A stretch of 64,000 nucleotides of DNA from Chitinimonas prasina (GTDB lineage: Bacteria > Pseudomonadota > Gammaproteobacteria > Burkholderiales > Chitinimonadaceae): the NCBI RefSeq assembly GCF_030160395.1, contig NZ_BSOG01000003.1:310001-374000 (forward strand). Reading direction: 5' to 3'. The notes under the pieces were generated by a model. It was not told where the DNA came from. It ran no database searches and worked only from the letters and a program-made list of their open reading frames with translations. Each line of letters opens with the position of its first letter. The first letter of the stretch is position 1. Shown in pieces: positions 43,397 to 52,510 of the stretch. The translations under genes were made by a program, and so were the position numbers.

Positions 43397-44647
43397 TCAG
43401 CAATCGCGACCGGCCCAGCCCAGGCAAAGGAACAGGCAGACCAGGTACAGGTTGAAAATGCCGCCATAGATGAGCGTGGTCTCGCTCAGCCCCAGCAGTA
43501 CGAGCAACAGGATGATGGCCCGTGCCCCCCGGGCGGCAGCGGCTTGCGCCGGATTGGCGGCTTCGAGCCGGCGGCTGGCCCGCCATGCATAATACAGGAG
43601 CGCCATCAGCCCCAGCATACCGGGTAGCCCCCCCGTCACCAAGGCATGCAGAAATTCATTGTGGGCATGGGTGTGTTGGGCCATGGCGGCCGGCCAGCGA
43701 CCTAGCTCGACCCCGGTGCGCATCAGCACGACGAAACCATCCGGGCCTACGCCCAGCCATGGATGGGCAAAAATGCTCTCGGCGCTGGCCCGCCACATTT
43801 CAAAGCGCATGCCCATTGAGGTGACCACGTCGCCGTTATGGTAGCGGGCCAGGTCGTTCAACAGGCTTTGCCAACGATCCTGCACCAGGGGGGAAAAGGC
43901 GGTGACCAGGGCCAGCGATAACCCGCCCAGCACGATTCCACGTACGCGCTGCTCGCGCCGCAAGGAGGCCAGTAACAGCACAACGATGGTGATCCAGGCC
44001 ATGCGCGACGATGAAAACAGGGCAGCGACGATGCCGCCGACGAGCCCAAGCCACAACAGTGCACGCCGCCAGCCACGCTGCCAGTGTGGCGGTCTTGCCA
44101 GCCAGGGCAGGAGACCAAAGATGGCACCCAGCGCACCGACGAGATTGTGAAAATACACGCCCTGAGCCCTTGGTAAGCCTTGCACCAAGGACTGCCAAGC
44201 GCTTTGAGCACCAAGGATGATGGCGGCCACGCAGCAGGCCAGCCACAAGGTGTCGGAACTGATCCTTAGCCGCCGAACAAGGAGCAGCAAGGCGCAGCTG
44301 AGCAGCAAGCGCAGCGCATCCATAGCCGGAGCACTGGCATGCCAGTTGACCGCCAGCACCATGTACCAGCCGGCGAGGGCGCCGGCCGCCAGCATGGGGG
44401 CGTGGTCGAGCGGATCGAGCAAGCCCAGCATGCATCGGGGTTGTGCAAGGCATAGCCCCAGGGCGATACAGACAAGCAAGATGAGTCCCACCCGGCTATT
44501 GGCGCTGAGCGGCATGGCTGCGATAAAGCCGAACAGCGCCAGCGCAGCCGTGCAGGCAAGCGCTCGAGAGGATAAGGCGTGCAATCGGGATGACGCGCGC
44601 GCAAATAGGGGCTGCACCGGTTTAACTGGGTGTTCCGTTATAGGCAT
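43397..44647 (-). CDS. O-antigen ligase/polymerase family membrane protein
   Basis: 416 residues from MPITEHPVKPVQPL with about 10-12 membrane helices. The Wzy_C periplasmic loop motif is QHTHAHNEFLHALVTGGLPG near residue 320, with its catalytic-type His residues. It is either WaaL (ligase to lipid A core) or Wzy; a single gene of this type beside two GT2 genes and a heptosyltransferase suggests LPS. A longer frame upstream lacks a ribosome site. Confidence 0.9.
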   Translation of the reverse strand: MPITEHPVKPVQPLFARASSRLHALSSRALACTAALALFGFIAAMPLSANSRVGLILLVCIALGLCLAQPRCMLGLLDPLDHAPMLAAGALAGWYMVLAVNWHASAPAMDALRLLLSCALLLLVRRLRISSDTLWLACCVAAIILGAQSAWQSLVQGLPRAQGVYFHNLVGALGAIFGLLPWLARPPHWQRGWRRALLWLGLVGGIVAALFSSSRMAWITIVVLLLASLRREQRVRGIVLGGLSLALVTAFSPLVQDRWQSLLNDLARYHNGDVVTSMGMRFEMWRASAESIFAHPWLGVGPDGFVVLMRTGVELGRWPAAMAQHTHAHNEFLHALVTGGLPGMLGLMALLYYAWRASRRLEAANPAQAAAARGARAIILLLVLLGLSETTLIYGGIFNLYLVCLFLCLGWAGRDC

Positions 44648-44911
44648 GAGGCGGGATGGAATCGCAAGGAATACGCGCCACCGGGTGGCGGACCGCGATG
44701 TGTGCCAGTGAACAGACTCTAAGACACGGATTGGCGTGCAGTCTACCATCGACCTGCGGGGCATGTCTTTTGCCTGTTTATTTCATGCGGCAGTCTTGGT
44801 TTTGTAGTTAAGCATTTGATTTTTATGGATTGATTGGGGTGGTCGGAGTCCGTATTGAATATGTCGACAAGGCAGGTGTGACGGCTCGCATTTGAACTTC
44901 AAATGTCCGGA
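44648..44911. other. 264-bp gap between the ligase and GT9 genes
   Basis: AT-rich compared with its flanks. It holds a palindrome CATTTGAACTTCAAATG at 44889-44905, just past the GT9 stop, likely its 3' end structure, and probably the promoter of the ligase-GT2-GT2 operon. No gene seen. Confidence 0.45.
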
Positions 44912-46240
44912 TCATTGGTCACTACGAGGCATTAGCCGTATCACGGCCGGAGCCAGGGCGATAGGCCGCCCCACTTCTTCGCTCAATTCGCGGATGGCGC
45001 GCAGGGCAGCTTCCACTGGCAGGCTTTCCAGGCAGTCGCTGACGAGGCCATCACCACAGCCGGCGCGGAAGCAGGGTCGGCACAAGTGCTCGGGTGAGGC
45101 CACTATCCGATGCGGCACATACCAAGGACGCCATTTGCATTCACCGGTTGGGCCGAAGATGGCAACGGTCGGTGTGCCCAGTGCTGCCGCCATATGCATG
45201 GGGGCAGAATCCAGCCCGAACCATAGCTTGGCATCGGCGATCAGCGCACCAAGCTGCTTGAGCGTGAGCTTTCCACTCAAATCCAAAACAGGGCGCTGCA
45301 AGCGGGCCTTGATCGCGTGGATCATCGCCATTTCGTCCGCGCTGGGGCTGGCGCTGAGTACTACCTGCTCTCCGGCAGCAGTGAGGGTATCGATCACCGT
45401 GGCCATCTTCTCGGCCGACCAGGCCTTGAACATCCAGCGCGAGGTGGGGTGGACGTGGATATATGCGCCCGGCGCCATATTGGCTTCCGCCAATATGGCG
45501 CGGACGCTCGCAACTGTTTCAGGCTCCAGCGTCAAAGTCAGCCGGCGGCTGGCCGTGGTGGGCTGTACCCCAATGTGGCGCACGGCATCGAGGTGCACCT
45601 CAATCATATGCCGCTCGCCTTGCAATTCGAAATAGCGGTGGGTGAAGCTTTTGCGCCAGAAGCGGTCGGGCAGTGCATCGGGCGCCACCGACACGCGTGG
45701 CCGCAGCAATCGCACAAGCCAGGCACCACGCCTGCGTTTGGTCAGGTGTACCACCAAATCATACTCGCGAGCCCGTAGCGCCCGTAGCAGCTGCCATTCC
45801 GCCCGCAGCCAACCCCAAAGCCCATAGGCCTTGTGTCCATTACGGGTAATGCCAAATAGCTGGGACAGCGCCGGATGTCCGGCCAGCATGGGTTTGGTTT
45901 CTTCGAAGACCAAGGCATCCACCTCCACGCCCGCCGCAGCCAGGGTGCTGATCACCGGACTGGTCAGTAGCACATCACCATGATGCTGAAGCTTGATGAC
46001 AAGGGCGCGGCGGTAAGGAGGGGCGGTCAAGAGGGAGGTCTCGCTGGATAGGACAGGGCCGGGTGGCGGGTGTATTGCCAAGCCCGACAGCTTCAGGTTC
46101 GCCGTTGGAGGCGCCACGACATGGCGCCGATGCGCATTTTGGCAGAACTGATCCAAGTCTGAAAAGCGGGTCGCCGCCAATTTAGTCGCCAGCGCCTTGG
46201 TAGAGTGTCCGAAGGGAAGGCCCAACTGATTCTGGAACAT
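44912..46240 (-). CDS. glycosyltransferase family 9, heptosyltransferase (RfaQ-like)
   Basis: Up to 442 residues. The heptosyltransferase core begins at about residue 75 with RRALVIKLQHHGDVLLTSPV. FGLDSAPMHMAAALGTPTVA near 345 and FGPTGECKWRPW near 368 are the ADP-heptose binding segments of the WaaQ/RfaQ group. Homologs start near the core, so the first 70 residues may not be translated; no good ribosome site is seen for either choice. Adds heptose to the LPS inner core. The IS element ends 112 bases upstream. Confidence 0.88.
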   Translation of the reverse strand: MFQNQLGLPFGHSTKALATKLAATRFSDLDQFCQNAHRRHVVAPPTANLKLSGLAIHPPPGPVLSSETSLLTAPPYRRALVIKLQHHGDVLLTSPVISTLAAAGVEVDALVFEETKPMLAGHPALSQLFGITRNGHKAYGLWGWLRAEWQLLRALRAREYDLVVHLTKRRRGAWLVRLLRPRVSVAPDALPDRFWRKSFTHRYFELQGERHMIEVHLDAVRHIGVQPTTASRRLTLTLEPETVASVRAILAEANMAPGAYIHVHPTSRWMFKAWSAEKMATVIDTLTAAGEQVVLSASPSADEMAMIHAIKARLQRPVLDLSGKLTLKQLGALIADAKLWFGLDSAPMHMAAALGTPTVAIFGPTGECKWRPWYVPHRIVASPEHLCRPCFRAGCGDGLVSDCLESLPVEAALRAIRELSEEVGRPIALAPAVIRLMPRSDQ

Positions 46241-46413
46241 GACTGGGTAATGCAGTTCTACGGCGGTTCAGGCCAGCGAAGAAGCGCCATCCAACCGGCG
46301 GAGTCTGCCAAGAACAAGACCCATGTCAGCTGCACCTCTGATAGATTCCGTGTGACCTTCCCCCACGCAGGTCTACCAGGAATTAGTTAGCATGAAGGGC
46401 AAAGGAGCCCCTC

Positions 46414-46677
46414 ATGAGGAAGTCCCGATTCACCGAATCCCAGATCATCGCCATCCCGAAGGAAGCAGAAGCCGGGGTGGCTGCCGCAGAACTCTGCCGC
46501 AAGCATGGCATCTCGGATGCGACGTTCTACAACTGGCGAAACAAGTTCGGCGGCATGGACGTTTCTGAAGCCAAGCGGTTCAAGCAGCTTGAGGAAGAGA
46601 ATGCCCGGCTCAAACGCTTGGTTGCCAACCAGGCGTTGGATATCGACACGCTCAAGGAAGTCCTGGGAAAAAACTGA
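46414..46677 (+). CDS. IS3-family transposase OrfA
   Basis: 87 residues. The helix-turn-helix is at about 5-45 (FTESQIIAIPKEAEAGVAAA, CRKHGISDATFYNW). A leucine-zipper-like tail follows (LEEENARLKRLVANQALDID). A slippery heptamer A-AAA-AAC at 46668-46674 lies directly before its TGA (46675-46677), so about the last codon can shift -1 into OrfB. Ile-Pro replaces the usual Ile-Leu or Val-Leu at residue 14-15 and may weaken the first helix. Confidence 0.92.
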   Translation: MRKSRFTESQIIAIPKEAEAGVAAAELCRKHGISDATFYNWRNKFGGMDVSEAKRFKQLEEENARLKRLVANQALDIDTLKEVLGKN

Positions 46678-46712
46678 CTCGGCCCGCAGCGCGGTGTGCC
46701 GCAGCAAGACAG

Positions 46713-47522
46713 TTGATCGAACGGCACGGCATCTCCGAGCGGCGGGCCTGTGGGCTTGTGGTCGTGACACGCAAGACTTACCGGCGGGCGCCTGCACCAG
46801 ACAAGGATGCAGCGCTGCGGCAACGCCTGTGCGAACTGGCTGAGCAACGCCGTCGTTTTCGCTCGCCACGGCTGCATGTACTACTGCAGCGTGAAGGCTG
46901 GCGGATTAACCACAAGCGGGTCGAACGGGTTTACAAGGAAGCGGGGCTATCCCTGCGGCTACGGCGTCGACGTAAGCGGCCCAGCCATCTGCGCGTGGTG
47001 CAACCGCCGCCGAGTGGGCCGAACCAGCGCTGGTCCATGGACTTCGTGGCGGATACGCTGTGGCATGGACGACGGATCAGGACGCTGACGGTGATCGACA
47101 CCTGGAACCGGGAGGTGGTCTGGATTGAAGTAGATCACTCGTTATCGGGCAGGCGTGTAGCCCGAGTGCTGGACGGACTGAGAAGCCTGGGGAAGTTACC
47201 CAGCCAGATCCAGGTGGACAATGGTCCGGAGTTCACCAGCAAGGCACTGGATCAATGGGCTTACGAGCACGGTGTGCGGTTGCAGTTCATTCGGCCTGGC
47301 AAGCCGGTAGATAACGCGCACATAGAAAGCTTCAACGGTCGGTTCCGGGAGGAGTGCTTGAACCAGCATACCTTCCGTAGCCTGCATGATGCACAACAGA
47401 AGATCGAGGCGTGGCGTCTCGATTACAACGCGGCCCGGCCACATAGTGCGCTGGGCTATTTGACCCCGGCGGAATACCGGGAAAGGCATCAACCCCCAAC
47501 AGCTCAGATTGCTAATTTATGA
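46713..47522 (+). CDS. IS3-family transposase OrfB (DDE)
   Basis: 269 residues from TTG 46713; the frame is open back to 46674 (LTRPAARCAAARQLIERHG), so the active product is probably the OrfAB fusion made by -1 slippage at 46668-46674. HTH_21 at the start, then the DDE core: SMDFVADTL, QVDNGPEFTSKALDQWAYE, and AHIESFNGRFREECLN with the catalytic E. C-terminus WRLDYNAARPHSALGYLTPAEY is the usual IS3 ending. The catalytic triad is intact. Confidence 0.93.
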   Translation: MIERHGISERRACGLVVVTRKTYRRAPAPDKDAALRQRLCELAEQRRRFRSPRLHVLLQREGWRINHKRVERVYKEAGLSLRLRRRRKRPSHLRVVQPPPSGPNQRWSMDFVADTLWHGRRIRTLTVIDTWNREVVWIEVDHSLSGRRVARVLDGLRSLGKLPSQIQVDNGPEFTSKALDQWAYEHGVRLQFIRPGKPVDNAHIESFNGRFREECLNQHTFRSLHDAQQKIEAWRLDYNAARPHSALGYLTPAEYRERHQPPTAQIANL

Positions 47523-47548
47523 GTGGTAGACCCAGTGGGGGAAGGTCA

Positions 47549-47686
47549 GTGAAGCGCAACAATCCCAATGTGGAAATGGTGGTTTACAGCGAAGAGGGCC
47601 ATGGTTGGTACCTGGAGAAGAACCGGCTGGATTTCTGGAGCAGGGTAGAGAAGTTCCTGGAGCAGAATCTGAAGCAGGCGAAATAG
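47549..47686 (+). pseudogene. 3' fragment of an S9-family (prolyl oligopeptidase) peptidase gene
   Basis: The frame starts at the IS target duplication and reads VKRNNPNVEMVVYSEEGHGW, then LEKNRLDFWSRVEKFLEQN, ending at a TAG. EEGHGW carries the catalytic His of the S9 fold and NR-DFW-RVEKFL is the usual C-terminus. Only about 45 codons remain. DNA left of the IS (46241-46352) does not encode the rest, so the N-terminal part was lost by deletion, not only by insertion. A strong terminator follows. Confidence 0.75.
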
Positions 47687-47760
47687 CCGGGGTACTGATG
47701 ATCGCCAAGGGCGATGGCATATGTGTGTAGGCACGCTTACGTAGGCGGAGCCTAGCCCTG

Positions 47761-47800
47761 ATACAACAAAGCTCGCAGTGATGCGGGCTTTGTTGTATTT
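47761..47800 (+). terminator. strong terminator of the former S9 peptidase gene
   Basis: A stem of about 17 bp (47761-47777 with 47782-47798, one G-T pair) and a four-base loop, followed by TTT. It also isolates ppc from upstream transcription. Confidence 0.85.
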
Positions 47801-47915
47801 ACGAGGCTTGCAGCAGGCATGCATGGCTATGTAGTTCAACTACAATTCCCTACACGGTGTGAGTCCTTTACTCTCGCTAACGCACCGCAGCATCCCCACC
47901 GACACGAGACTCGCC

Positions 47916-50675
47916 ATGGCCCTTTACGACAATGCCGCCGCCAAAGACCTGCCGCTGGAGCAGGATCTTGATCTGCTTGCCCGCCTGTTGGCCGATACCA
48001 TACGGACCGAGACCGGCGAGGACACCTTGAAACAGATCGAGGCTGTGCGCGAGCTGGCTGTGCGCTTTGTCTGGGAGGCAGATTCCACGGCGGCTGACGA
48101 GCTGGCCTCTACCCTGGCTACCCTGTCGCATGACAACACCGTGGCACTGGCGCGGGCATTCAGCTATTTCTCGCATCTTTCCAATATTGCAGAAGACCTG
48201 CATCACAATCGCCGCCGCCGTTACCACCGCATGCAGGGCAGCCAGCCGCAGCGCGGCAGCCTGGCGCATTCGCTGGATGCGCTGGTGGCGCGTGGCATCT
48301 CGGCCGAGGCCATCAAGAATATGGTGGCGGCCACCCTGATTGCGCCGGTGCTGACGGCGCACCCCACCGAAGTGCAGCGCAAGACCCAGCTTGATTGCGA
48401 GCGCACCATTGCCCGCACCCTGACCATGCGGGATCGCCAGGCGTTGACGCCGGAAGAGCTGGAAGAGAATCAGATCGCGCTGCAGCGGGTGGTGCTGACG
48501 CTATGGCAGACCCGCGAAATCCGGGCGTTCAAGCTGTCGGTCAAGGACGAGATCGAGAATGGGCTGAGCTATTTCCGCTCGACCTTCCTGAAGCAGCTGC
48601 CGCGCATCTATATCGAGCTGGAGGACAGGCTGTCCACGCTGACGGGTGCGCCGGTGACCTTGCCGACCTTTATGCATGTGGGTTGCTGGATAGGCGGCGA
48701 CCGAGACGGCAACCCTTTTGTGACCCCGGAGGTGACCTTGCATGCGGCGGCCCGCCAGGCGGCCGTGGCGTTTGACTTCTATTTCGAGGAAGCCACCAAG
48801 CTGGAGGGCGAACTGAGCCTGTCGTCCCGCCTAGTGACGGTAAGCGAGGCGGTGCGCCTGATTGCGGCGGGTTCGCCCGACCAGCCCATCAGCCGGGCAG
48901 AAGAGCCCTACCGGCAGGCCATGGCGGCGATACGCCAGCGCATCCTGGCGACGGCCCACCTGCTGGGCAAGTTCCGAGGCGAGATACTGCCGTTCGAAGG
49001 GGCGGCCCCCTATGCCTGCGCCGCTGACCTGGTTGCCGATCTGCAGGCCATTGCCACGTCGTTGGCCAGCCATGGTTCTGCCCTGCTGGCCAGTGGCCGT
49101 CTGCGCCGGTTGATACGGGCGGTAACGGTGTTTGGTTTTCACCTCGCACCCCTGGACATGCGCCAGCACAGCGGCGTGCATGAGCGCTTGGTGGCCGAAC
49201 TGTTCCAGAAGGCGGGGTTGGAAGACTACCTGGCACTGGATGAGGCTGCGCGGCGTACTGTGTTGCTGCGCGAGCTGGCCAGTGCCCGTCTACTGGTGAC
49301 GCCCTATGTGCAATACAGCGAGGAAACGGCCAAGGAACTGGCCATTGCCCGTACGGCTGCTCAGGTGCATGCCAAATATGGCGCGGCGGCTTTGCCCAAC
49401 TACATCATCTCCAATGCCACCAGCGTGTCCGATCTGCTGGAGGTGGCCGTGCTGTTGAAGGAGGTCGGTCTGGTGGCGCTGTCGCCCCAGCCCTTTGCCG
49501 CCGTCAACATCATTCCGCTGTTCGAGACCATACCCGACCTGCGTGGCAGCGACAGCATCGTCCGCGAGCTGTTCGGCCTGCCTGCCTGGCGCCAGTTGCT
49601 GGCCAGCCGTGGCAATGTGCAGGAGATCATGCTCGGCTACTCTGACAGCAACAAGGATGGCGGCTACCTGACCTCCAACTGGGAGCTGTACAAGGCGGAA
49701 GTCAAACTGGTGGAGGTGTTCCGCCAGGCAGGTATACAGATGCGGCTGTTCCATGGCCGGGGTGGTTCGGTGGGCCGTGGTGGTGGCCCCAGCTACGAGG
49801 CCATCCTGGCGCAGCCGGCAGGTTCGGTGGCGGGTCAGATACGGATTACCGAGCAGGGCGAAATCATTGCCGCCAAGTACTCCGATGCCGAGGTGGGCCG
49901 CCGCAACCTGGAAACCCTGCTGGCGGCCACCCTCAGCGCCAGCTTTCCGCCTGAACAGGCATTGCAAGCCGATACGCCGGAGCGGCTGGAACTGCTGGAG
50001 CGGCTGTCGGGCATGGCCTACCGTGAGTACCGCGACCTGGTCTATGCCACACCGGAGTTCATTACCTATTTCCGCGAAGCGACGCCGATTTCGGAGATTG
50101 CCAAGCTCAATATCGGCAGCCGTCCGGCGGCACGCAAGGCGACCAACAGCATTGCCGACCTGCGCGCCATACCCTGGGTGTTCTCCTGGGCGCAAAGCCG
50201 TTTGATGCTGCCCGGCTGGTACGGTTTTGGTACGGCCATCGAGGACTACCGCCGTGAACGTGGTGAGGCGGCCATTGAGGAGCTGGCTGCCTTGTACCGT
50301 GACTGGCCCTTCTTCCGCGCCACCATCAGCAATATGGAGATGGTGTTGGCCAAGAGCGATATCCAGATTGCCAGCCGCTATGCCACGCTGGTGAAGGACG
50401 CCGATATTGCGGCGCGCATCTTTGGCCGCATCAAGGCTGAATGGCGGCGTTCAGTCGATGCCGTGCTGGCCATCACCGGCCACAAGGAGTTGCTGGGCGA
50501 TAACCCACTGCTGGCGCGCAGCCTGAAGAACCGGCTACCCTATCTGGACCCGCTGAACCATATACAGGTAGACCTGATCAAGCGGTTCCGTGAGGGCGAC
50601 GAGAGCGAGGATGTGCTGTATGCGATACATCTCACCATCAACGGCATTGCAGCCGGTCTGCGCAACAGCGGCTGA
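47916..50675 (+). CDS. ppc: phosphoenolpyruvate carboxylase
   Basis: 919 residues from ATG 47916; a GTG at 47859 would add 19 residues that do not look conserved. Catalytic His is in LTAHPTEVQRKTQL near 145. GGDRDGNPFVT near 265, the flexible loop FHGRGGSVGRGGGP near 610, and the C-terminus TINGIAAGLRNSG are all intact. It carboxylates phosphoenolpyruvate to oxaloacetate. Usually allosteric (aspartate, acetyl-CoA). Single-gene unit, possibly with the next ORF. Confidence 0.97.
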   Translation: MALYDNAAAKDLPLEQDLDLLARLLADTIRTETGEDTLKQIEAVRELAVRFVWEADSTAADELASTLATLSHDNTVALARAFSYFSHLSNIAEDLHHNRRRRYHRMQGSQPQRGSLAHSLDALVARGISAEAIKNMVAATLIAPVLTAHPTEVQRKTQLDCERTIARTLTMRDRQALTPEELEENQIALQRVVLTLWQTREIRAFKLSVKDEIENGLSYFRSTFLKQLPRIYIELEDRLSTLTGAPVTLPTFMHVGCWIGGDRDGNPFVTPEVTLHAAARQAAVAFDFYFEEATKLEGELSLSSRLVTVSEAVRLIAAGSPDQPISRAEEPYRQAMAAIRQRILATAHLLGKFRGEILPFEGAAPYACAADLVADLQAIATSLASHGSALLASGRLRRLIRAVTVFGFHLAPLDMRQHSGVHERLVAELFQKAGLEDYLALDEAARRTVLLRELASARLLVTPYVQYSEETAKELAIARTAAQVHAKYGAAALPNYIISNATSVSDLLEVAVLLKEVGLVALSPQPFAAVNIIPLFETIPDLRGSDSIVRELFGLPAWRQLLASRGNVQEIMLGYSDSNKDGGYLTSNWELYKAEVKLVEVFRQAGIQMRLFHGRGGSVGRGGGPSYEAILAQPAGSVAGQIRITEQGEIIAAKYSDAEVGRRNLETLLAATLSASFPPEQALQADTPERLELLERLSGMAYREYRDLVYATPEFITYFREATPISEIAKLNIGSRPAARKATNSIADLRAIPWVFSWAQSRLMLPGWYGFGTAIEDYRRERGEAAIEELAALYRDWPFFRATISNMEMVLAKSDIQIASRYATLVKDADIAARIFGRIKAEWRRSVDAVLAITGHKELLGDNPLLARSLKNRLPYLDPLNHIQVDLIKRFREGDESEDVLYAIHLTINGIAAGLRNSG

Positions 50676-51219
50676 GCCAGCTGTATGCCGGCGGCTGGGG
50701 CGCAGCCCGCGCCACCGTCTTATCATTGCCAGGCTGACGGCCCTTGGGGCGTTGACGGTGTTGGCCGCTGCGCCGGCATGGGCACTACCTACTGATTTCA
50801 ACGACAAGGTCGAGTCGGCCCTGCTGTGCCGCTCGGACTGGAGCACGGCGTTCTGGCAAAGCTATTTCGACAAGCACCTGCAGACCAGCATCCGCGATTG
50901 GGGCGAGGCACGCTGGTGGAATTCGCAGGGGGCGCAGCTGGGCGGGGCCAGCACGGTGGAAGTCTTCGCCAATGTGGATACCAGCCGTGCGCTGATGCTG
51001 GGTGTGCTGATTGCCCAGCCGGTGGAGGAGGTCAAGCGCACGCTGGAGCAAAACCTCAAGGTGGCATTCAAGCCGGTGCAGACGGTGGATGGACTGCGCT
51101 ATGTCAGCGATACCTTGTCGGTCCTGGTGGGCACCACCAATCAACAAACCAAGTGGTACTGTGCCAAATGGAACCTGGGCAACCGTGAGCGGGTACAGCC
51201 GCTGGCACCGCAATACTGA
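50620..51219 (+). CDS. exported hypothetical protein downstream of ppc
   Basis: 199 residues if the ATG at 50620 inside ppc is used; no clear ribosome site. The functional start is probably near 50700, where an Arg-rich n-region and hydrophobic stretch (RLTALGALTVLAAAPAWA) form a signal peptide. The mature part (about 130 residues) has two Cys and many Trp (LLCRSDWSTAFWQSYFDKHL, WNSQGAQLGGASTVEVFANV). No family recognised. Possibly periplasmic and co-transcribed with ppc. Confidence 0.6.
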   Translation: MRYISPSTALQPVCATAAEPAVCRRLGRSPRHRLIIARLTALGALTVLAAAPAWALPTDFNDKVESALLCRSDWSTAFWQSYFDKHLQTSIRDWGEARWWNSQGAQLGGASTVEVFANVDTSRALMLGVLIAQPVEEVKRTLEQNLKVAFKPVQTVDGLRYVSDTLSVLVGTTNQQTKWYCAKWNLGNRERVQPLAPQY

Positions 51220-51269
51220 GCCGTTGACCCAGGTTGCGGTGCCATGAGCGGGCGTTTGCAGCCAGGGTC

Positions 51270-51755
51270 TCAGGCGGCCTTGCCGAGATCTGGCCAGCGA
51301 TGCCGTATCAGGGCATCGAGCGACAGCTTGCCCGGGCCATGGGCCATCAGGCCGGCCAGCAGCAGACCCCAGACGATGTGGTGGGTCAGGCCGGCAGCTT
51401 GTTCGGGCGTACCCAGCACATGCCAGTAGGAGACGACGGCCATGAGGTTGACGCCGAACAGGCCCAGCGCGCCCAGCCTGCCGACCAGGCCTAGCGCCAA
51501 CAGCACGGGGAAGAACAGCTCGCCGAAGGTGCCCCCCAGGGCGGCCAGGTTGGGGGGGAGCAGGGGGACACGGTATTCCTCGGTGAATAGAAAGAGGGTG
51601 GTGTCCCAGTCATTCAGCTTGGTCAGGCCGGCGGAAAAGAATACCTGGGCGATATACAGGCGGGCGGCCAGATCGGCCACCGGGGCGAACCAGCGGTCTG
51701 TCAGATGGATGGCGCAATGGCCCAGTTGCAGACTACGGGCGAGCAGGGTGTTCAT
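51270..51755 (-). CDS. DoxX-family membrane protein of the bufferin-type cluster
   Basis: 161 residues with four membrane helices. LYIAQVFFSAGLTKLNDWDT near 35 is the DoxX opening, and FGELFFPVLLALGLVGRLGA near 78 the second helix. It overlaps the DUF2063 gene by 4 bases (ATGA), so it is translated with it. DoxX proteins regularly accompany DUF2282-DUF692-DUF2063 clusters; their role in the system is not settled. Confidence 0.9.
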   Translation of the reverse strand: MNTLLARSLQLGHCAIHLTDRWFAPVADLAARLYIAQVFFSAGLTKLNDWDTTLFLFTEEYRVPLLPPNLAALGGTFGELFFPVLLALGLVGRLGALGLFGVNLMAVVSYWHVLGTPEQAAGLTHHIVWGLLLAGLMAHGPGKLSLDALIRHRWPDLGKAA

Positions 51756-52510
51756 GGAGCAGGGCTTTCATTGAAATTGACGATGACTTGGTCGTGCAAC
51801 CACTGCTGCAATGACAGTCCGAAATCAAATTCCATGTCTTCATCCATGGCGCACTCCAGCGCTTCGGCCAATGGGAGCTGGCGCCCGCAGGCAGCCAGGA
51901 AGGCGTGATCGGCAGGCATAAGCCGGCGTACCTGTACCCGGTTACGCGGATTGCGCCAGGCCAGCGCCATTTCACCGCCCTGGTCGGGCGAGGGAAAATC
52001 GCCCCCCTCGGGCTGGTGCGCCAGCCACAGGCTGGCGACGGGCCAGGGTGAGCGCAGCAGGCTGACGGATGGGGCTAGTTGAAAATACAGGCTCCCATGC
52101 TGTTCCGCCGGCACGCTGGCCAGGCGCTCCAGATCAAAGGGTGGGCTGTCCTCTGCGTAGTAGGCCAGATGGCACAGCCAGTCCAGCCGGGCGGCATCGG
52201 CCAGGAAAGGTATGTCCTGGGCGGGGGGGAAGTCGCGGATGAACTCGGCAAAACCATCGCCGTAGCGATTCAGATCACCTGAGCGGGACGGGGTGGTGCG
52301 GGCATGGGCGCGGGCCATGCCGCCAAAGAAGTCATCGCCTACCAGCTGGCGTACGATGGGGTAGGCTTCGGCCAGGGCATCGGCGCGGTTGAACAGGGTG
52401 TTGTTGGCATAGGCGCTGGCCCCATGGGCGCTGGCGCCAAACAGTGCCTGGGCGGCTGCTTCATCGTGCAGGGCCTGGGCAAAACGTCGCTGCAGTACAT
52501 CCAGTTTCAT
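51752..52510 (-). CDS. DUF2063 RiPP partner protein (BufC/HvfC-like)
   Basis: 252 residues. The N-terminal DUF2063 domain (about 5-95): LQRRFAQALHDEAAA, YANNTLFNRADALAEAYPIV, FFGGMARAHARTTPSRSGDL. The C-terminal part (about 110-250) is the second, less conserved domain. In related clusters it forms a complex with the DUF692 enzyme and recruits the precursor peptide. Overlaps DUF692 by 4 bases, which fits a stoichiometric complex. Confidence 0.9.
   Translation of the reverse strand: MKLDVLQRRFAQALHDEAAAQALFGASAHGASAYANNTLFNRADALAEAYPIVRQLVGDDFFGGMARAHARTTPSRSGDLNRYGDGFAEFIRDFPPAQDIPFLADAARLDWLCHLAYYAEDSPPFDLERLASVPAEQHGSLYFQLAPSVSLLRSPWPVASLWLAHQPEGGDFPSPDQGGEMALAWRNPRNRVQVRRLMPADHAFLAACGRQLPLAEALECAMDEDMEFDFGLSLQQWLHDQVIVNFNESPAP

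Larger units (their letters stand above)
46353..47548 (+). mobile_element. complete IS3-family insertion sequence, about 1.2 kb
   Basis: The left end TGACCTTCCCCCAC at 46353 and the complement of the right end at 47548 form an imperfect terminal repeat of about 26 bp (GGTCTACCA also shared). A 3-bp direct repeat GTG flanks it (46350-46352 and 47549-47551). Two overlapping ORFs with a -1 slippery site encode OrfA and OrfB. TGA ends and 3-bp duplication are typical of IS3 elements. The DNA on the right is an S9 peptidase 3' stub. Confidence 0.92.

Noticed and set aside
46205-46390. Plus-strand frame left of the IS as the N-terminal part of the S9 peptidase
   Set aside because: It has no S9 pattern and, if the IS is removed with one GTG copy, its frame does not match the peptidase stub.
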